DNA from: Bacteroidota bacterium
Lineage (GTDB): Bacteria > Bacteroidota > Bacteroidia > Chitinophagales > Chitinophagaceae
Length of the DNA: 64,000 bases
NCBI GenBank assembly: GCA_028875875.1
Contig: JAGWUV010000027.1
Location: 1-64,000 of the forward strand
Reading direction: 5' to 3'
The translations under genes and the position numbers were made by a program. Shown here piece by piece: positions 43,121-52,956 of the stretch (its first letter is position 1; each line of letters opens with the position of its first letter). The notes beneath the pieces are model-generated. The model ran no database searches. It saw only the letters and a program-made list of their open reading frames with translations, and was not told the DNA's origin.

Positions 43121-44230
43121 TTAAACCCTGATATAGATTTTCTTTTTATCCATCCAATAGCCAACACTCCAGCATAAAAGCATGTATGCAACGGCAAAAA
43201 GGAAGGCGCCGAAGTAGCTGCCTGCATATACAAATATGTTGTTGTAAATCCAGTGAAACAGGTTTTCGTCTCTTGCAGGAATCATATATAATACAGTTAC
43301 CAGGAGTTCAGACAAAAGATAAATGATTAAAGGGTTTTTGCCAGCACTTTCGAAGAATGGCGCCCATTTGGTTTTGTGTAAAAAATCTACTACGTATATC
43401 ACTGCAGACAGGATCATACAATCCAATCCTACCGTGTGTAATACAAAAGAGCTAGTCCATATCTTTTTGTTAATAGGGAAGGATAAGTTCCAGAAATAGG
43501 AGAGTACTAATAATCCAAAGCCTGTTAAAAGTAATTTAGTCAGTCCTTCGTAAGTATTTCCTTTCTTCTGTACAAAATCGCCTACTGCATATCCTGCCAC
43601 AACATTTGCAATGGCCGGCATGGTGCTTAATAGCCCTTCAGGATCGAACGCCATACCTTCTCCATGATACATGTGTTTATCTCCAATTAACCACATATCC
43701 AATTTCAAAACAGCGTTGCCTTCCAGTGTATAATCTCCGAAACTGTACATAAGTAACCAGTACAACAACAGTAGTCCAATACTTATATAAATAGCTTTTC
43801 TTAAAGAAGTAAAGTAAATGAGTGTTGCAGCTATACCATAGCAAAGTGCAATTCTTTGTAATACTCCAAATATTCTTGTATCGCTGATGGGAAAAGAAAC
43901 AATCTCCTTTTGATCATTCAGCCTAAAGAAAGGGAACCAGTACATGAGATAGCCCAATAAAAAAATGATGGCCGTACGTTTTACTATTTTACTCATTACT
44001 TCAGCTGTTGTTTTTGTATTCCATTTGGCCATAACAAAACTTAGGGCATTACCAACAGCGAAAAGGAAGGAGGGGAATACAAGATCCGTAGGTGTAAATC
44101 CATCCCAGTGTGCATGCTTTAATGGTGCGTAAGTGGTGGCACCGTTACCCGAGGTGTTTACAATGATCATAAAGCAAATGGTCATTCCTCTGAAAACATC
44201 CAAGGCAAGAAATCGTTGTTTAGGGGGCAT
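43121..44230 (-). CDS. HGSNAT-like acyltransferase (DUF5009/DUF1624), membrane protein
   Basis: 369 residues with about ten transmembrane helices. The start RFLALDVFRGMTICFMIIVN and HWDGFTPTDLVFPSFLFAVG match the heparan-alpha-glucosaminide N-acetyltransferase family, including its conserved early Asp and His region. Bacterial members probably transfer acetyl groups to cell-envelope glycans or amino sugars across the membrane. Substrate unknown. Monocistronic. Confidence 0.87.
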   Translation of the reverse strand: MPPKQRFLALDVFRGMTICFMIIVNTSGNGATTYAPLKHAHWDGFTPTDLVFPSFLFAVGNALSFVMAKWNTKTTAEVMSKIVKRTAIIFLLGYLMYWFPFFRLNDQKEIVSFPISDTRIFGVLQRIALCYGIAATLIYFTSLRKAIYISIGLLLLYWLLMYSFGDYTLEGNAVLKLDMWLIGDKHMYHGEGMAFDPEGLLSTMPAIANVVAGYAVGDFVQKKGNTYEGLTKLLLTGFGLLVLSYFWNLSFPINKKIWTSSFVLHTVGLDCMILSAVIYVVDFLHKTKWAPFFESAGKNPLIIYLLSELLVTVLYMIPARDENLFHWIYNNIFVYAGSYFGAFLFAVAYMLLCWSVGYWMDKKKIYIRV

Positions 44231-44339
44231 TGTTTTGGTTTTAATTTTAATTGCCCTAAGTTAATTAATTCTAGTAGTTGTTGTTGTACTAAAAAATCAT
44301 TTGAATAATGTAGCTTTAAATAATACTAAAAAGCTTCCT

Positions 44340-45329
44340 ATGAAATGGCTTAAACGAATAACGATTGTTGTATTATTGTTGATTGGTCTTTATATGGTTG
44401 GGCCAAGGCCGGAACATCCTGTTTACGGTAATGCACTGCCCGCTGTGCCATCAACAGCGGTAGCATTAGAACAATATGTTGGTAATGAAGAAGCCCGCCA
44501 TAAGTTGAAGCCGGATAATGAAGCGAGGATTGTTTGGGTGAATGATTCATTGAAACAACCAACGGAGTATGCTATTGTGTACCTGCATGGTTTTAGTGCT
44601 TCGCAGGAAGAAGGGAACCCGGTACACCGGAATATCGCCAAAGCGTTTGGTTGTAACCTTTATTTGTCAAGGCTTGCAGAACATGGTATTGATACTACTG
44701 AACCGTTGATGAATTTAACAGCACAGAATTATTGGGAGTCTGCAAAACAGGCTTATGCTATCGGCAAGCAATTAGGAAAGAAAGTGATCCTGATGGGAAC
44801 ATCAACAGGAGGTACGCTGGCTTTATTGCTTGCGGCGGCATATCCGGATGTGGCGGGAGTTATATTGATGTCGTCCAACATTGAGATCAATGATCCTAAT
44901 GCCTGGCTATTGAATAATCCCTGGGGATTACAGATCGCAAGGCTGGTGATGCATTCCAAATACAGGGATATTACCAATGATAAACCTGCTTACCGGCAAT
45001 ACTGGAATGGGCATTACCGGCTGGAAGGTGCGGTTGCCCTGGAAGAGTTATTGGAGACTACCATGAAGGAAGCAACTTTTAAAAAAATACATCAACCTGT
45101 GCTTACTTTATACTATTATAAAGATGAACAGCACCAGGATCCTGTAGTGAAAGTGAGTGCTATGAGAACAATGTTTAGTGAATTGGGAACACCGGCAAGT
45201 GAGAAAAGAATGATAGCTGTTCCCAATGCTGGTAATCATGTATTGGGCTGCCCAATTGTTTCGAAAGATATTGTAACACCACAGAAAGAAATTACAGCTT
45301 TCCTGAAAGAAGTTATGCACCTGCCATAA
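44340..45329 (+). CDS. Membrane-anchored alpha/beta hydrolase
   Basis: 329 residues from ATG 44340; the 13 codons upstream start with TTG and are not needed. An N-terminal hydrophobic anchor (about 5-22). The alpha/beta-hydrolase core has the oxyanion region YLHGFSASQEEG, nucleophile Ser in LMGTSTGGTLALLLA, Asp in KDEQHQDPVV and His in PNAGNHVLG. Likely an esterase or lipase facing the periplasm; substrate unknown. Confidence 0.87.
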   Translation: MKWLKRITIVVLLLIGLYMVGPRPEHPVYGNALPAVPSTAVALEQYVGNEEARHKLKPDNEARIVWVNDSLKQPTEYAIVYLHGFSASQEEGNPVHRNIAKAFGCNLYLSRLAEHGIDTTEPLMNLTAQNYWESAKQAYAIGKQLGKKVILMGTSTGGTLALLLAAAYPDVAGVILMSSNIEINDPNAWLLNNPWGLQIARLVMHSKYRDITNDKPAYRQYWNGHYRLEGAVALEELLETTMKEATFKKIHQPVLTLYYYKDEQHQDPVVKVSAMRTMFSELGTPASEKRMIAVPNAGNHVLGCPIVSKDIVTPQKEITAFLKEVMHLP

Positions 45330-45334
45330 AATAA

Positions 45335-45358
45335 GCGATCCGGCCATGGCCGGATCGC
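45335..45358. terminator. Perfect 24-bp palindrome between convergent genes
   Basis: GCGATCCGGCCA / TGGCCGGATCGC with no spacer. It lies between the stops of the hydrolase and the sugar kinase, as expected of a bidirectional terminator, although the T-run is weak (GATTTTTATATT starts 9 bases later). Confidence 0.65.
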
Positions 45359-45389
45359 AACTATTGATTTTTATATTCTTATTCTAAGA

Positions 45390-46313
45390 TTAACCTACAA
45401 GATCAATATCGAAGTTTACCAATTGTACAAACTCCTGCAACCTTTCATCAATATCGTTTTTATTAATTTCTCTTAATCTTTCTGTTCCAAATTTTTCAAC
45501 GCAGAAAGAAGCCATTGCAGAGCCAACGATAATGGCTGTTTTCATGTTCTCAAAAGAAATATCTTTTGTTTTGGCAAGGTGTCCGATAAAGCCACCGGCA
45601 AATGTGTCTCCGGCGCCTGTTGGATCAAATACTTCTTCTAAAGGTAAGGCCGGTGCAAAGAATACTTTGTCATCATAGAACAATAAAGCACCATGTTCTC
45701 CTTTTTTAATAATCAGGTATTTTGGGCCCATGGCCATGATGCTTTTTGCAGCACGAACCAGAGAATAATCACCGCTTAGTTCTCTTGCTTCACTGTCGTT
45801 CACCAGCAGAACATCTACTTTTTGTAACACTTTTTTCAGGTCCTCCATGGCAACATTCATCCAGAAGTTCATGGTGTCCATTACAATAAGCTTGGGTTTT
45901 TGCTTCAGCTGTTCAATTACACTCAACTGAACAGCGGGTGCCAGATTGCCCAGCATTAAGAATTCGCAGTTTTGATAACTTTCAGGTACAACTGGTTCAA
46001 AGCTGCCCAATACATTCAACTCTGTAGCCAAAGTATCACGGGTATTCATGTCCAAATGATAACGGCCTGCCCAAAAGAATGATTTTTCATCTTTTTTTAT
46101 CTGCACACCTTCAAGCGAAACGTTTCTTGCAGTTAAGGCGTCTAGTTCTTCCTGCGGGAAATCACCGCCTACAACTGATATTTGGTTTACGGAAGTGAAA
46201 TTAGAAGCACACCATGCGATATATGTGGCAGCACCGCCCACGATCTTATCGCTTTTGCCAAAAGGTGTTTCAATAGCATCGAAAGCCATTGAGCCAACAA
46301 CGAGTAAAGACAT
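45390..46313 (-). CDS. PfkB-family sugar or nucleoside kinase
   Basis: 307 residues. Ribokinase fold with the N-terminal GG motif (GKSDKIVGGAATYIAWCAS) and the C-terminal anion-hole/catalytic motif EEVFDPTGAGDTFAGGFIGH (catalytic Asp). The small lid strands are present. Substrate unclear; Bacteroidota members of this type are annotated as adenosine kinase or ribokinase-like. Monocistronic, downstream of the Tyr-rich protein and its terminator. Confidence 0.9.
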   Translation of the reverse strand: MSLLVVGSMAFDAIETPFGKSDKIVGGAATYIAWCASNFTSVNQISVVGGDFPQEELDALTARNVSLEGVQIKKDEKSFFWAGRYHLDMNTRDTLATELNVLGSFEPVVPESYQNCEFLMLGNLAPAVQLSVIEQLKQKPKLIVMDTMNFWMNVAMEDLKKVLQKVDVLLVNDSEARELSGDYSLVRAAKSIMAMGPKYLIIKKGEHGALLFYDDKVFFAPALPLEEVFDPTGAGDTFAGGFIGHLAKTKDISFENMKTAIIVGSAMASFCVEKFGTERLREINKNDIDERLQEFVQLVNFDIDLVG

Positions 46314-46393
46314 AGAATTGCTTTTGTTTATCGGGATGCGAAACTATAGCAAATGAAGGATACTGCACAGATATTTTAGTAGGGATACAGAAA

Positions 46394-46419
46394 AGCCGCA
46401 TCCTTTAACAGATGCGGCT
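46394..46419 (-). terminator. Intrinsic terminator
   Basis: AGCCGCATC (46394-46402) / GATGCGGCT (46411-46419) with an 8-base loop; AAAA on the left gives the U-tract on the minus strand. It ends the Tyr/Asp-rich protein gene. Confidence 0.8.
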
Positions 46420-46445
46420 CCGGTTTTCATAGCGTTCTTTTGTTT

Positions 46446-46946
46446 TTAATGTCTTCCCCAACCATGTCCACGACCGCGGTCATGGTCATCATCACCACCT
46501 CTTCTCCATCCGCCGTCATGATCATAATGGTTTTCATAACACCTGTTGTAATACCTGTCGTCACGGTCTCTTCCTGCATAAACAGGCCTGCCGTAAGCAT
46601 ATCTTTCCCTGTATACATCTGCATGTATCCATGGTCTTGGTTCATTAATGCAAACTCTTCTTGCATGGTAAATATCATAACCCCTGTAACATGAAGGTAT
46701 ACCTGCACTGTACATCCAGCGGCCATCATCGAAGTATACATACTGGCGTGCTGCTACATCAAAATACATATCCAATTCAGGATAATAATAAAAATCATCA
46801 TTATCGTAATACACCGGAGCTGGGGCCGGTGCCACATATACGGGAGCCCCCACATGGATGCCAACATTAAATCTAACTTGAGCATCTGATTTAGTATATG
46901 ATGAAAATACTATTCCGGCAATGGCAATTGTAATAATCTTTTTCAT
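46446..46946 (-). CDS. Exported Tyr/Asp/Gly-rich hypothetical protein
   Basis: 166 residues from the Met of MKKIITIAIAGIVFSSYTKS; the longer frame adds 30 unlikely residues. Signal peptide about 1-23 (ending SDAQ). The mature protein has a Pro-Ala-Val stretch (VAPAPAPVYYDNDDFYYYPE), a small YXXB-type beta unit (YVYFDDGRWMY) and a low-complexity His/Arg/Asp/Gly tail. It resembles small exported proteins of Bacteroidota with no known role; the tail could bind metal. Confidence 0.75.
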   Translation of the reverse strand: MKKIITIAIAGIVFSSYTKSDAQVRFNVGIHVGAPVYVAPAPAPVYYDNDDFYYYPELDMYFDVAARQYVYFDDGRWMYSAGIPSCYRGYDIYHARRVCINEPRPWIHADVYRERYAYGRPVYAGRDRDDRYYNRCYENHYDHDGGWRRGGDDDHDRGRGHGWGRH

Positions 46947-47128
46947 AACGAATGGTTTTATACTTACTATATGCCAAACACAATGCCAAAACGGAGATGA
47001 ATTGTTATAAAAAAGTGAATGCTTGAAAGGCTTCAAAAATTCTCATCAATACTTAATCTTTTTCAAAGCCTAAACTGCGTAGTTTTTGGTACATTCATCA
47101 CTCATTTTTATCTATCAAGATTGCACAT

Positions 47129-48571
47129 ATGAAAATCAAATCAAACCAACCATTCAAAGCTTCCAGGAGACAATTTATTCGTAACACGGCCTTGGCCGCA
47201 GGTTTTTACATTGTACCAAGACATGTGCTGGGCAAAGGTTTTATTGCACCCAGTGATAAACTGAACATTGCAGCAATAGGCGCCGGCGGAAAAGGCCAAA
47301 GCGACTTGTTTGAATTCAGTAAGAGTCCTAAAGCCAATATCGTTGCCCTGTGTGATGTTGATGATAGGGCTAGTGTTAAATCACGTCAGCGTTTCACCAA
47401 AGCAACCTATTATAAAGATTTCAGGGAAATGCTGGAAAAGGAGAAGAATAACATTGATGCAGTATCGGTATCCACTCCCGATAATACGCATGCTGTTGCA
47501 GCGCTAACGGCCATGCAGTTAGGAAAGCATGTGTATGTGCAAAAGCCTTTAACACATGATATTTATGAAGCAAGAATTTTAACCGAAGCCGCTGCAAAGT
47601 ATAAAGTGGTTACGCAAATGGGTAACCAGGGAGGAAGTGGTGATGGTGTAAGGAAGATGAAAGAAATGTATGATGCAGGTCTTATCGGCGATGTGCATAC
47701 GGTATATTGCTGGACCAACAGGCCTGTTTGGCCGCAGGGCATTCCTACGCCAACAGGTAAGTTTGATGTTCCTAAAGAATTGAACTGGGATTTATGGTTA
47801 GGCCCTGCCAGGGCAATCGATTATAATCCTGCCTATGTTCCTTTTAGCTGGCGTGGCTGGTGGGCTTTTGGTACAGGAGCATTGGGTGATATGGCTTGCC
47901 ATATTATGGATCCTGTTTTCAGGATATTGCCGATCTTATATCCGAGTGAAGTAGAATGCAGCGTTGCCAATAGCTGGAAATCTATGTGGGCAGAATCAAA
48001 TAATCCAGATGGTTGTCCTTCTTCTTCTATTATTCACCTTACATATCCCAGGAATGATGGCAAGGGAAAGATAAAAGTTACCTGGATGGATGGAGGCTTG
48101 TTGCCCGAACGGCCTGACGAGTTATTACCCGATGAACCGATGGGTAATTGGGATGGTGGAGCCATTTTTGTGGGCACAAAAGGTAAGATAATGGTTGATT
48201 GCTACGGTGCAAATCCAAGATTGCTGCCTACGATAAGAATGAAGGAAGAAACAATGCCTAAGGAAACCCTTGCAAGAGTACCGGAGGGGCATTATGTGCA
48301 ATGGGTAAATGCCTGTATAGATGGGTATGGCAAAGGTGTTACTAGTTCTCCTTTTGAATATGCCGGTCCTTTAACGGAAAGCATCCTCATGGGTAACCTG
48401 GCGATCCGAAGCTGGCAAATGATCAATCCAAATATGAAAGGCTGGGGAGATAAATACCTGGGCAGAAAGAAATTGTTGTGGGATGCTAAAAATATGACGA
48501 TCACCAATTTTGAAGAAGCTAACCAATTTGTAAGAAGAACGTATAGGGAAGGATGGGATTTGAAATTATAA
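47129..48571 (+). CDS. Tat-exported Gfo/Idh/MocA-family oxidoreductase
   Basis: 480 residues. Twin-arginine signal (KASRRQFIRNTALAAGFYIV). A Rossmann NAD-binding domain follows (LNIAAIGAGGKGQSDLFEFS) with the CDVD turn and the EKP-like motif as VYVQKPLTHDIYEAR. The C-terminal alpha/beta domain includes WDLWLGPARAIDYNPAYVPF. Tat export means the cofactor is bound before export, as in glycosidase-like Gfo/Idh/MocA enzymes. It opens the sugar locus and converges with the isomerase gene at 48662. Confidence 0.9.
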   Translation: MKIKSNQPFKASRRQFIRNTALAAGFYIVPRHVLGKGFIAPSDKLNIAAIGAGGKGQSDLFEFSKSPKANIVALCDVDDRASVKSRQRFTKATYYKDFREMLEKEKNNIDAVSVSTPDNTHAVAALTAMQLGKHVYVQKPLTHDIYEARILTEAAAKYKVVTQMGNQGGSGDGVRKMKEMYDAGLIGDVHTVYCWTNRPVWPQGIPTPTGKFDVPKELNWDLWLGPARAIDYNPAYVPFSWRGWWAFGTGALGDMACHIMDPVFRILPILYPSEVECSVANSWKSMWAESNNPDGCPSSSIIHLTYPRNDGKGKIKVTWMDGGLLPERPDELLPDEPMGNWDGGAIFVGTKGKIMVDCYGANPRLLPTIRMKEETMPKETLARVPEGHYVQWVNACIDGYGKGVTSSPFEYAGPLTESILMGNLAIRSWQMINPNMKGWGDKYLGRKKLLWDAKNMTITNFEEANQFVRRTYREGWDLKL

Positions 48572-48601
48572 ATGTTCTGCAAAATCAATAGAAACAATAG
48601 A

Positions 48602-48626
48602 AAAGGCTCCATACAATGGAGCCTTT
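48602..48626. terminator. Bidirectional terminator
   Basis: AAAGGCTCCA (48602-48611) / TGGAGCCTTT (48617-48626), loop of 5, A tract on the left and TTTATTTTC on the right. It separates the convergent Gfo/Idh/MocA and isomerase genes. Confidence 0.88.
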
Positions 48627-48661
48627 ATTTTCTCAATGTAACGAAACACTTCTCGACTACA

Positions 48662-49543
48662 TTACATAGTGAATGATTTCATATAGCCTGCATCAGCTTT
48701 AGCACTGCTCAAAGGGTTAGTGTTTGTAAAAGCTTCCTGTTCAACAATATAGTATTCCATGCCGTTGGCCGCAGCAGTTTTGAGGATAGATTTAAAATCT
48801 ATAGTTCCTTTACCAAGTATGCACGACTCATGGCCTTTATCTGTTCTTGTAAGGTCTTTTACATGGCATAAGCGGAAACGATGGCTATATTTTTTTAGCC
48901 ATTCATGGGGATCATTGCCCGATGCAACTACCCAATAAATATCCATCTCAAAATCCACCAAAGAAGCATCGGTATTTTTCATCATTACATCTTGTGGTAA
49001 TTGGCCATCTACAGCTTTGAATGAGTAATCGTGGTTGTGATAAGCAAATCGAATACCGTTCTTCTTGCATATCTCACCACAATTATTGAATTCGTCTGCA
49101 AACTTTTTGAAAGCATCAATGTTGGGCTGAGGGCCTTTCCATGGGCAGATCAGGTATTTCATTCCTATCTCCGCTGCTTCTGCTGCTTTTCGTTCGAAAT
49201 CTTTTGTGATATCACAATGGGCGGAAATGATCTTCATCCCCAGTTCATCCATATATTTTTTAAATGCTTTGTTACTCATTCCCCAGAACATGCCTTCCTT
49301 GCCTTCAAAGCTTTCTACTTGTTTATAGCCAAAAGAAGCAAGTTGCTTTAGCGTGTCTTTTGCATTGGCTGCCATATCTTCTTTCACCGTCCACAGTTGT
49401 ATGCCAAAGTTGTTAAGCTTAGCAGAAGGTGAATACAGCTCTTGTGTTAAGAGCGAAGATGCTTTTGCTATCGGGGAAGCAAAGGCAAGGGCAGATAAGC
49501 CGCCCAGCTTTAAAAAATCTCTTCTGGAATTTTTCATATGCAA
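48662..49543 (-). CDS. Tat-exported sugar phosphate isomerase/epimerase-family protein
   Basis: 293 residues (a start two codons later, MKNSRRDFLKLGG, is equally possible). Twin-arginine signal followed by a TIM barrel of the xylose-isomerase-like/AP-endonuclease-2 family (FGIQLWTVKEDMAANAKDTL, RFAYHNHDYSFKAVDG, DFEMDIYWVVASG, RLCHVKDLTRTDKGHE). Metal ligands Glu, Asp, His, Glu are in the expected strands. In 3-keto-sugar loci such proteins act as lyases or epimerases on keto-glycosides. Last gene of the minus-strand operon. Confidence 0.87.
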   Translation of the reverse strand: MHMKNSRRDFLKLGGLSALAFASPIAKASSLLTQELYSPSAKLNNFGIQLWTVKEDMAANAKDTLKQLASFGYKQVESFEGKEGMFWGMSNKAFKKYMDELGMKIISAHCDITKDFERKAAEAAEIGMKYLICPWKGPQPNIDAFKKFADEFNNCGEICKKNGIRFAYHNHDYSFKAVDGQLPQDVMMKNTDASLVDFEMDIYWVVASGNDPHEWLKKYSHRFRLCHVKDLTRTDKGHESCILGKGTIDFKSILKTAAANGMEYYIVEQEAFTNTNPLSSAKADAGYMKSFTM

Positions 49544-49587
49544 ACGATGAATTGATGATTAATAAGATACTTAAAAATTGGAGTAAA

Positions 49588-50211
49588 CTAGGAAGTGGCC
49601 CAGGCTTTCTCTCCTTTTTTATACTCTGTGCAACCTTCAAATTTTCCGGGAACCTGTACATACCGCAATGCTTTGGTAGCACCGGGTTCTGATGTAAAAT
49701 AGCCTAATAAGGTAAGCTGTTTCATCATCGTGAAATAATGGTTAGGTTGCCACGTAAATAGTTTGTCACGCTCCTTGTTTGCTTTTTGGCGTTCAGCGCT
49801 TTCTTTCGCATCTTTTTCTTTTTGGTATTCTTTTGCCTCTTTGTCAATGGCTGTGAGTAAAGTTTTACGCTGGTCGGGAGTGGCCTTCATAAAGTCAACG
49901 CCGTTAGCTTTCTTACTTGCTTCGTTTAATTGGTCTATACCTGCCATGAAAGCTTTCTGGTCGTCTTCTGTATAGCAATCTGTTACCATTACTTTCATAA
50001 ATTCGCCAATCTTGGCAGCCTTAGCACCTGGTGAAGAAGTGGTGGGAATAATTGTTTCGCCCACTTCATCTAAAAAAGCAATGTTATCGGCAGAGAAAGA
50101 AATGCCTGCTCCTGTTTTTGGATTCTTGCAACCGCTTAATAAAAATTCACCACCAATTACTGCTCCTCCTGTAGCCAGTGCTACCATTCTCAATAGTTCT
50201 CTTCTGTTCAT
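49588..50211 (-). CDS. Gluconate 2-dehydrogenase subunit 3 family protein (GMC partner)
   Basis: 207 residues. N-terminus MNRRELLRMVALATGGAVIG is a Tat-like signal, and FLLSGC provides a possible lipobox, so it may be a Tat lipoprotein. The body matches the gluconate-2-dehydrogenase subunit 3 fold (FLDEVGETIIPTTSSPGAKA, FTWQPNHYFTMMKQLTLLG, YFTSEPG). Such subunits carry the GMC flavoprotein across the membrane and assist its maturation. The gene follows the GMC gene with a 19-base gap. Confidence 0.9.
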   Translation of the reverse strand: MNRRELLRMVALATGGAVIGGEFLLSGCKNPKTGAGISFSADNIAFLDEVGETIIPTTSSPGAKAAKIGEFMKVMVTDCYTEDDQKAFMAGIDQLNEASKKANGVDFMKATPDQRKTLLTAIDKEAKEYQKEKDAKESAERQKANKERDKLFTWQPNHYFTMMKQLTLLGYFTSEPGATKALRYVQVPGKFEGCTEYKKGEKAWATS

Positions 50212-50230
50212 AGAAAATTATTTTACCTGT

Positions 50231-51910
50231 TTACAGATTTTGTTTTTTCAGTTCCTCTACGGCATAGTTGGCTGCTCTTGCAGTGAAAGCCATATAGGTT
50301 AATGATGGATTCACGCAAGATGCACTTGCCATAAATGCTCCATCAGTTACAAACACATTGGGTGCATCCCAAACCTGGTTCCATTGATTAAGTACAGATG
50401 TCTTAGGATCTTTACCCATACGTGCTGTTCCCATTTCGTGGATACCACGTCCGGGAGTACCATCGCCATCGTGGCCTTTTACATTTTTAACACCGGCTGC
50501 TTCAAGCATTTCCACTGCATCATTCAGCATGTCTTTTCTCATCTTCAATTCATTCTCTTTCAGTTCACAGTCGATTGAAAGAACATTCAACCCCCACTTA
50601 TCTTTCTTGGTCTTATCAAGTGTTACTTTGTTATCATGGTTGGGCAGCATTTCTCCAAAGCCACCTATACCCATTGTCCACTGACCGGGTTCGGTTAACG
50701 CTTCTTTAAAATCAGCGCCAATACTCAGTTCCGCAATTTCGCGGCTCCAACCCTGGCGCATACCGCTACCCTGGTAACCAAAACCTCGCAGGTAATCACG
50801 TTTATCATCCATGAAGTTGCGGTAACGTGGAATGTAAATACCGTTGGCCCTTCTGCCGAAATAGTATTTGTCTTCATAGCCATCTACAGTTCCGGAAGCA
50901 CCTACTCCTAAATGGTGGTCCATCAGGTTGTGGCCTAACTCTCCGCTACTGCTGCCTAAACCTTCGGGCCATACATCTGTAGCTGAGTTCATCAATATCC
51001 AGGCACTGTTGAGTGTAGAGGCATTGAGGAATACGATCTTGGCTTTGTATTCGTATGTTTTATTGGTTTCTGCATCCAACACTTCAACGCCGGTAGCCCT
51101 TTTCTTGTCTTTGTCGTATAAAATTTTTGTAACGATACTCCATGGACGAAGGGTGAGGTTGCCGGTTTTTTGTGCTGCCGGTAATGTAGAAGATTGTGTG
51201 CTGAAATAACCGCCGAAGGGGCATCCCAACCAGCATTTGTTCCTGAACTGGCATTGCGTTCTTCCTTCCAGTGGACCAGTTACGTGGGCCACCCTTCCGA
51301 TGATCATGGCACGCTTGCCTTTGTAATATTGTTTGATTCTTGCTGCTACATCTTTTTCTACGCAGGTCATATCCATCGGTGGGAGGAAATGGCTATCGGG
51401 TAATTGCGGAAGGTTTTCTTTGCTACCGCTGATACCGGCAAATTTTTCCACATATTCATACCATGGCTCAATGTCTTTATAACGAACAGGCCAATCTATA
51501 CCCACACCTTCTTTGGCATTGGCTTCAAAATCCAGGTCGCTCCAGCGATAGGTTTGCCTGCCCCATAGTAAAGAACGGCCACCTACATGGTAACCCCTGA
51601 ACCAGTCGAATCTCTTCACTTCTGTGTAAGGGCATTCGCTGTCTTTCACCCACCAATCCAGGTTGGTTTCATTTAAAGGATAATCCCTTCTCAATACCGG
51701 ATAATCTTTGATCATCTCTTGTGTTCTGCCACCCCTGTGTGGAAACTCCCAGGGATCTTTTGTAGCGTTCACATAATCTTTAATGTGTTCAATGTTTTGT
51801 CCTCTTTCGAGCATTAATACTTTTAAGCCCTTTTCGGTCAGTTCTTTGGCAGCCCAGCCACCGCTGATGCCGGAGCCAATCACAATTGCGTCATAAACAT
51901 TTTCGGCCAT
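50231..51910 (-). CDS. GMC-family FAD oxidoreductase (probable glycoside 3-dehydrogenase)
   Basis: 559 residues. FAD-binding GSGISGGWAAKELTEKGLKV with LMLERG, the GMC loop GGRSLLWGRQTYRW, CxxxC-like cluster region CQFRNKCWLGCPFG, and the C-terminal catalytic block GRGIHEMGTARMGKDP and NPSLTYMAFTARAANYAVEE. It has no signal of its own and is probably exported with its subunit-3 partner. GMC plus subunit 3 plus cytochrome c (56750-57142) is the composition of the periplasmic glucoside 3-dehydrogenase (LacABC type) of Caulobacter, which makes 3-keto sugars. Confidence 0.92.
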   Translation of the reverse strand: MAENVYDAIVIGSGISGGWAAKELTEKGLKVLMLERGQNIEHIKDYVNATKDPWEFPHRGGRTQEMIKDYPVLRRDYPLNETNLDWWVKDSECPYTEVKRFDWFRGYHVGGRSLLWGRQTYRWSDLDFEANAKEGVGIDWPVRYKDIEPWYEYVEKFAGISGSKENLPQLPDSHFLPPMDMTCVEKDVAARIKQYYKGKRAMIIGRVAHVTGPLEGRTQCQFRNKCWLGCPFGGYFSTQSSTLPAAQKTGNLTLRPWSIVTKILYDKDKKRATGVEVLDAETNKTYEYKAKIVFLNASTLNSAWILMNSATDVWPEGLGSSSGELGHNLMDHHLGVGASGTVDGYEDKYYFGRRANGIYIPRYRNFMDDKRDYLRGFGYQGSGMRQGWSREIAELSIGADFKEALTEPGQWTMGIGGFGEMLPNHDNKVTLDKTKKDKWGLNVLSIDCELKENELKMRKDMLNDAVEMLEAAGVKNVKGHDGDGTPGRGIHEMGTARMGKDPKTSVLNQWNQVWDAPNVFVTDGAFMASASCVNPSLTYMAFTARAANYAVEELKKQNL

Positions 51911-52058
51911 GGTGTATCTTGTTAATCGTTAGGAATTTTATAATTATTGTTTTCTTCAGTTTGTAATACGTTGAATGATGGATGTGTTGTACTTTATAAT
52001 TTGGTAAGTATTGATGAAGTGATGAAAAGCCTTTCAGGATTCATCCTCATCACAAGTA

Positions 52059-52949
52059 CTATACATCACAAATAGAGATCGCTTTTTCCAGGGAACCAAT
52101 TTTATTATTGCCTGTTGGAATGAATTCCTGGGCTACATAACCTTTATGCCCTGTTTCAACAATCGCTTTCATAATGGCAGGATAGTAAAGCTCCTGTGAT
52201 TCATCTATCTCATGCCTTCCCGGAACGCCACCTGTGTGATAATGTGCGATGTATTCATGATTCTCTTTGATAGTGCTGATCACATCTCCTTCATCAATTT
52301 GCATGTGGTATATATCATACAGTAATTTGAAATTTGGCGAGCCCAAACGTTTGCATAATTCAACGCCCCAATGTGTTTTATCGCACATATAATCTTTATG
52401 ATTCACTTTACTGTTCAGTAGTTCCATTACCAATACCACGTTCTTCTTTTCAGCAAGGCCAATGATCTGTTTTAATCCTTCAACACAGTTGTTCCATCCC
52501 GTTTCATCATCCATGCCTCTTCTGCTACCGCTAAAGCAGATCAGGTTTTTATAACCTGCTTTTGATACCAGTTCAATATGCTCTGTATAACGTTCTATTA
52601 AAGCTGCATGAAATCTTTTATCTGCAAAGCCATCTGTTAAATTCAGTTCGGCTCCATTACACATTGAAGAATCCAGTCCGTGTTTTTTTAGCGTATCCCA
52701 CTCTTTCGGGCCCACGAGATCAATTCCTTTTATTCCGATCCTTTTAGCGTTTTCACATAATTCATCTAATGGCAGGTATTGATAGGTCCACCTGCAAACG
52801 GCATGGTTGATATTTCCTTTCAAAGCGATTTGTATTTGTTTTTTAGATTCTGCAGTAACTTGAATGGGCAAAGCCGCTGAAGCAGCAACGCCCATGGCTC
52901 CTGCAGCGATGTTTTTGAGAACTTCTCTTCGGGATGTTTTGTTTGTCAT
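52059..52949 (-). CDS. Tat-exported hydroxypyruvate isomerase-like TIM-barrel protein
   Basis: 296 residues. Twin-arginine signal (TSRREVLKNIAAGAMGVAAS). The TIM barrel resembles hydroxypyruvate isomerase-type sugar isomerases: INHAVCRWTYQYLPLDELCE, ICFSGSRRGMDDETGWNN, VLVMELLNSKVNHKDYMCDK, KLLYDIYHMQIDEGDVISTI, IAHYHTGGVPGRHEID. Metal-binding Glu, Asp, His and Glu are conserved. It starts 7 bases after the MFS gene stop, so they are one transcription unit. Confidence 0.88.
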   Translation of the reverse strand: MTNKTSRREVLKNIAAGAMGVAASAALPIQVTAESKKQIQIALKGNINHAVCRWTYQYLPLDELCENAKRIGIKGIDLVGPKEWDTLKKHGLDSSMCNGAELNLTDGFADKRFHAALIERYTEHIELVSKAGYKNLICFSGSRRGMDDETGWNNCVEGLKQIIGLAEKKNVVLVMELLNSKVNHKDYMCDKTHWGVELCKRLGSPNFKLLYDIYHMQIDEGDVISTIKENHEYIAHYHTGGVPGRHEIDESQELYYPAIMKAIVETGHKGYVAQEFIPTGNNKIGSLEKAISICDV

Positions 52950-52956
52950 GATGATA

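Noticed and set aside
46427-46741. Met/Thr-rich 104-codon ORF in another frame
   Set aside because: Shadow of the Tyr/Asp-rich exported protein gene; low-complexity peptide.
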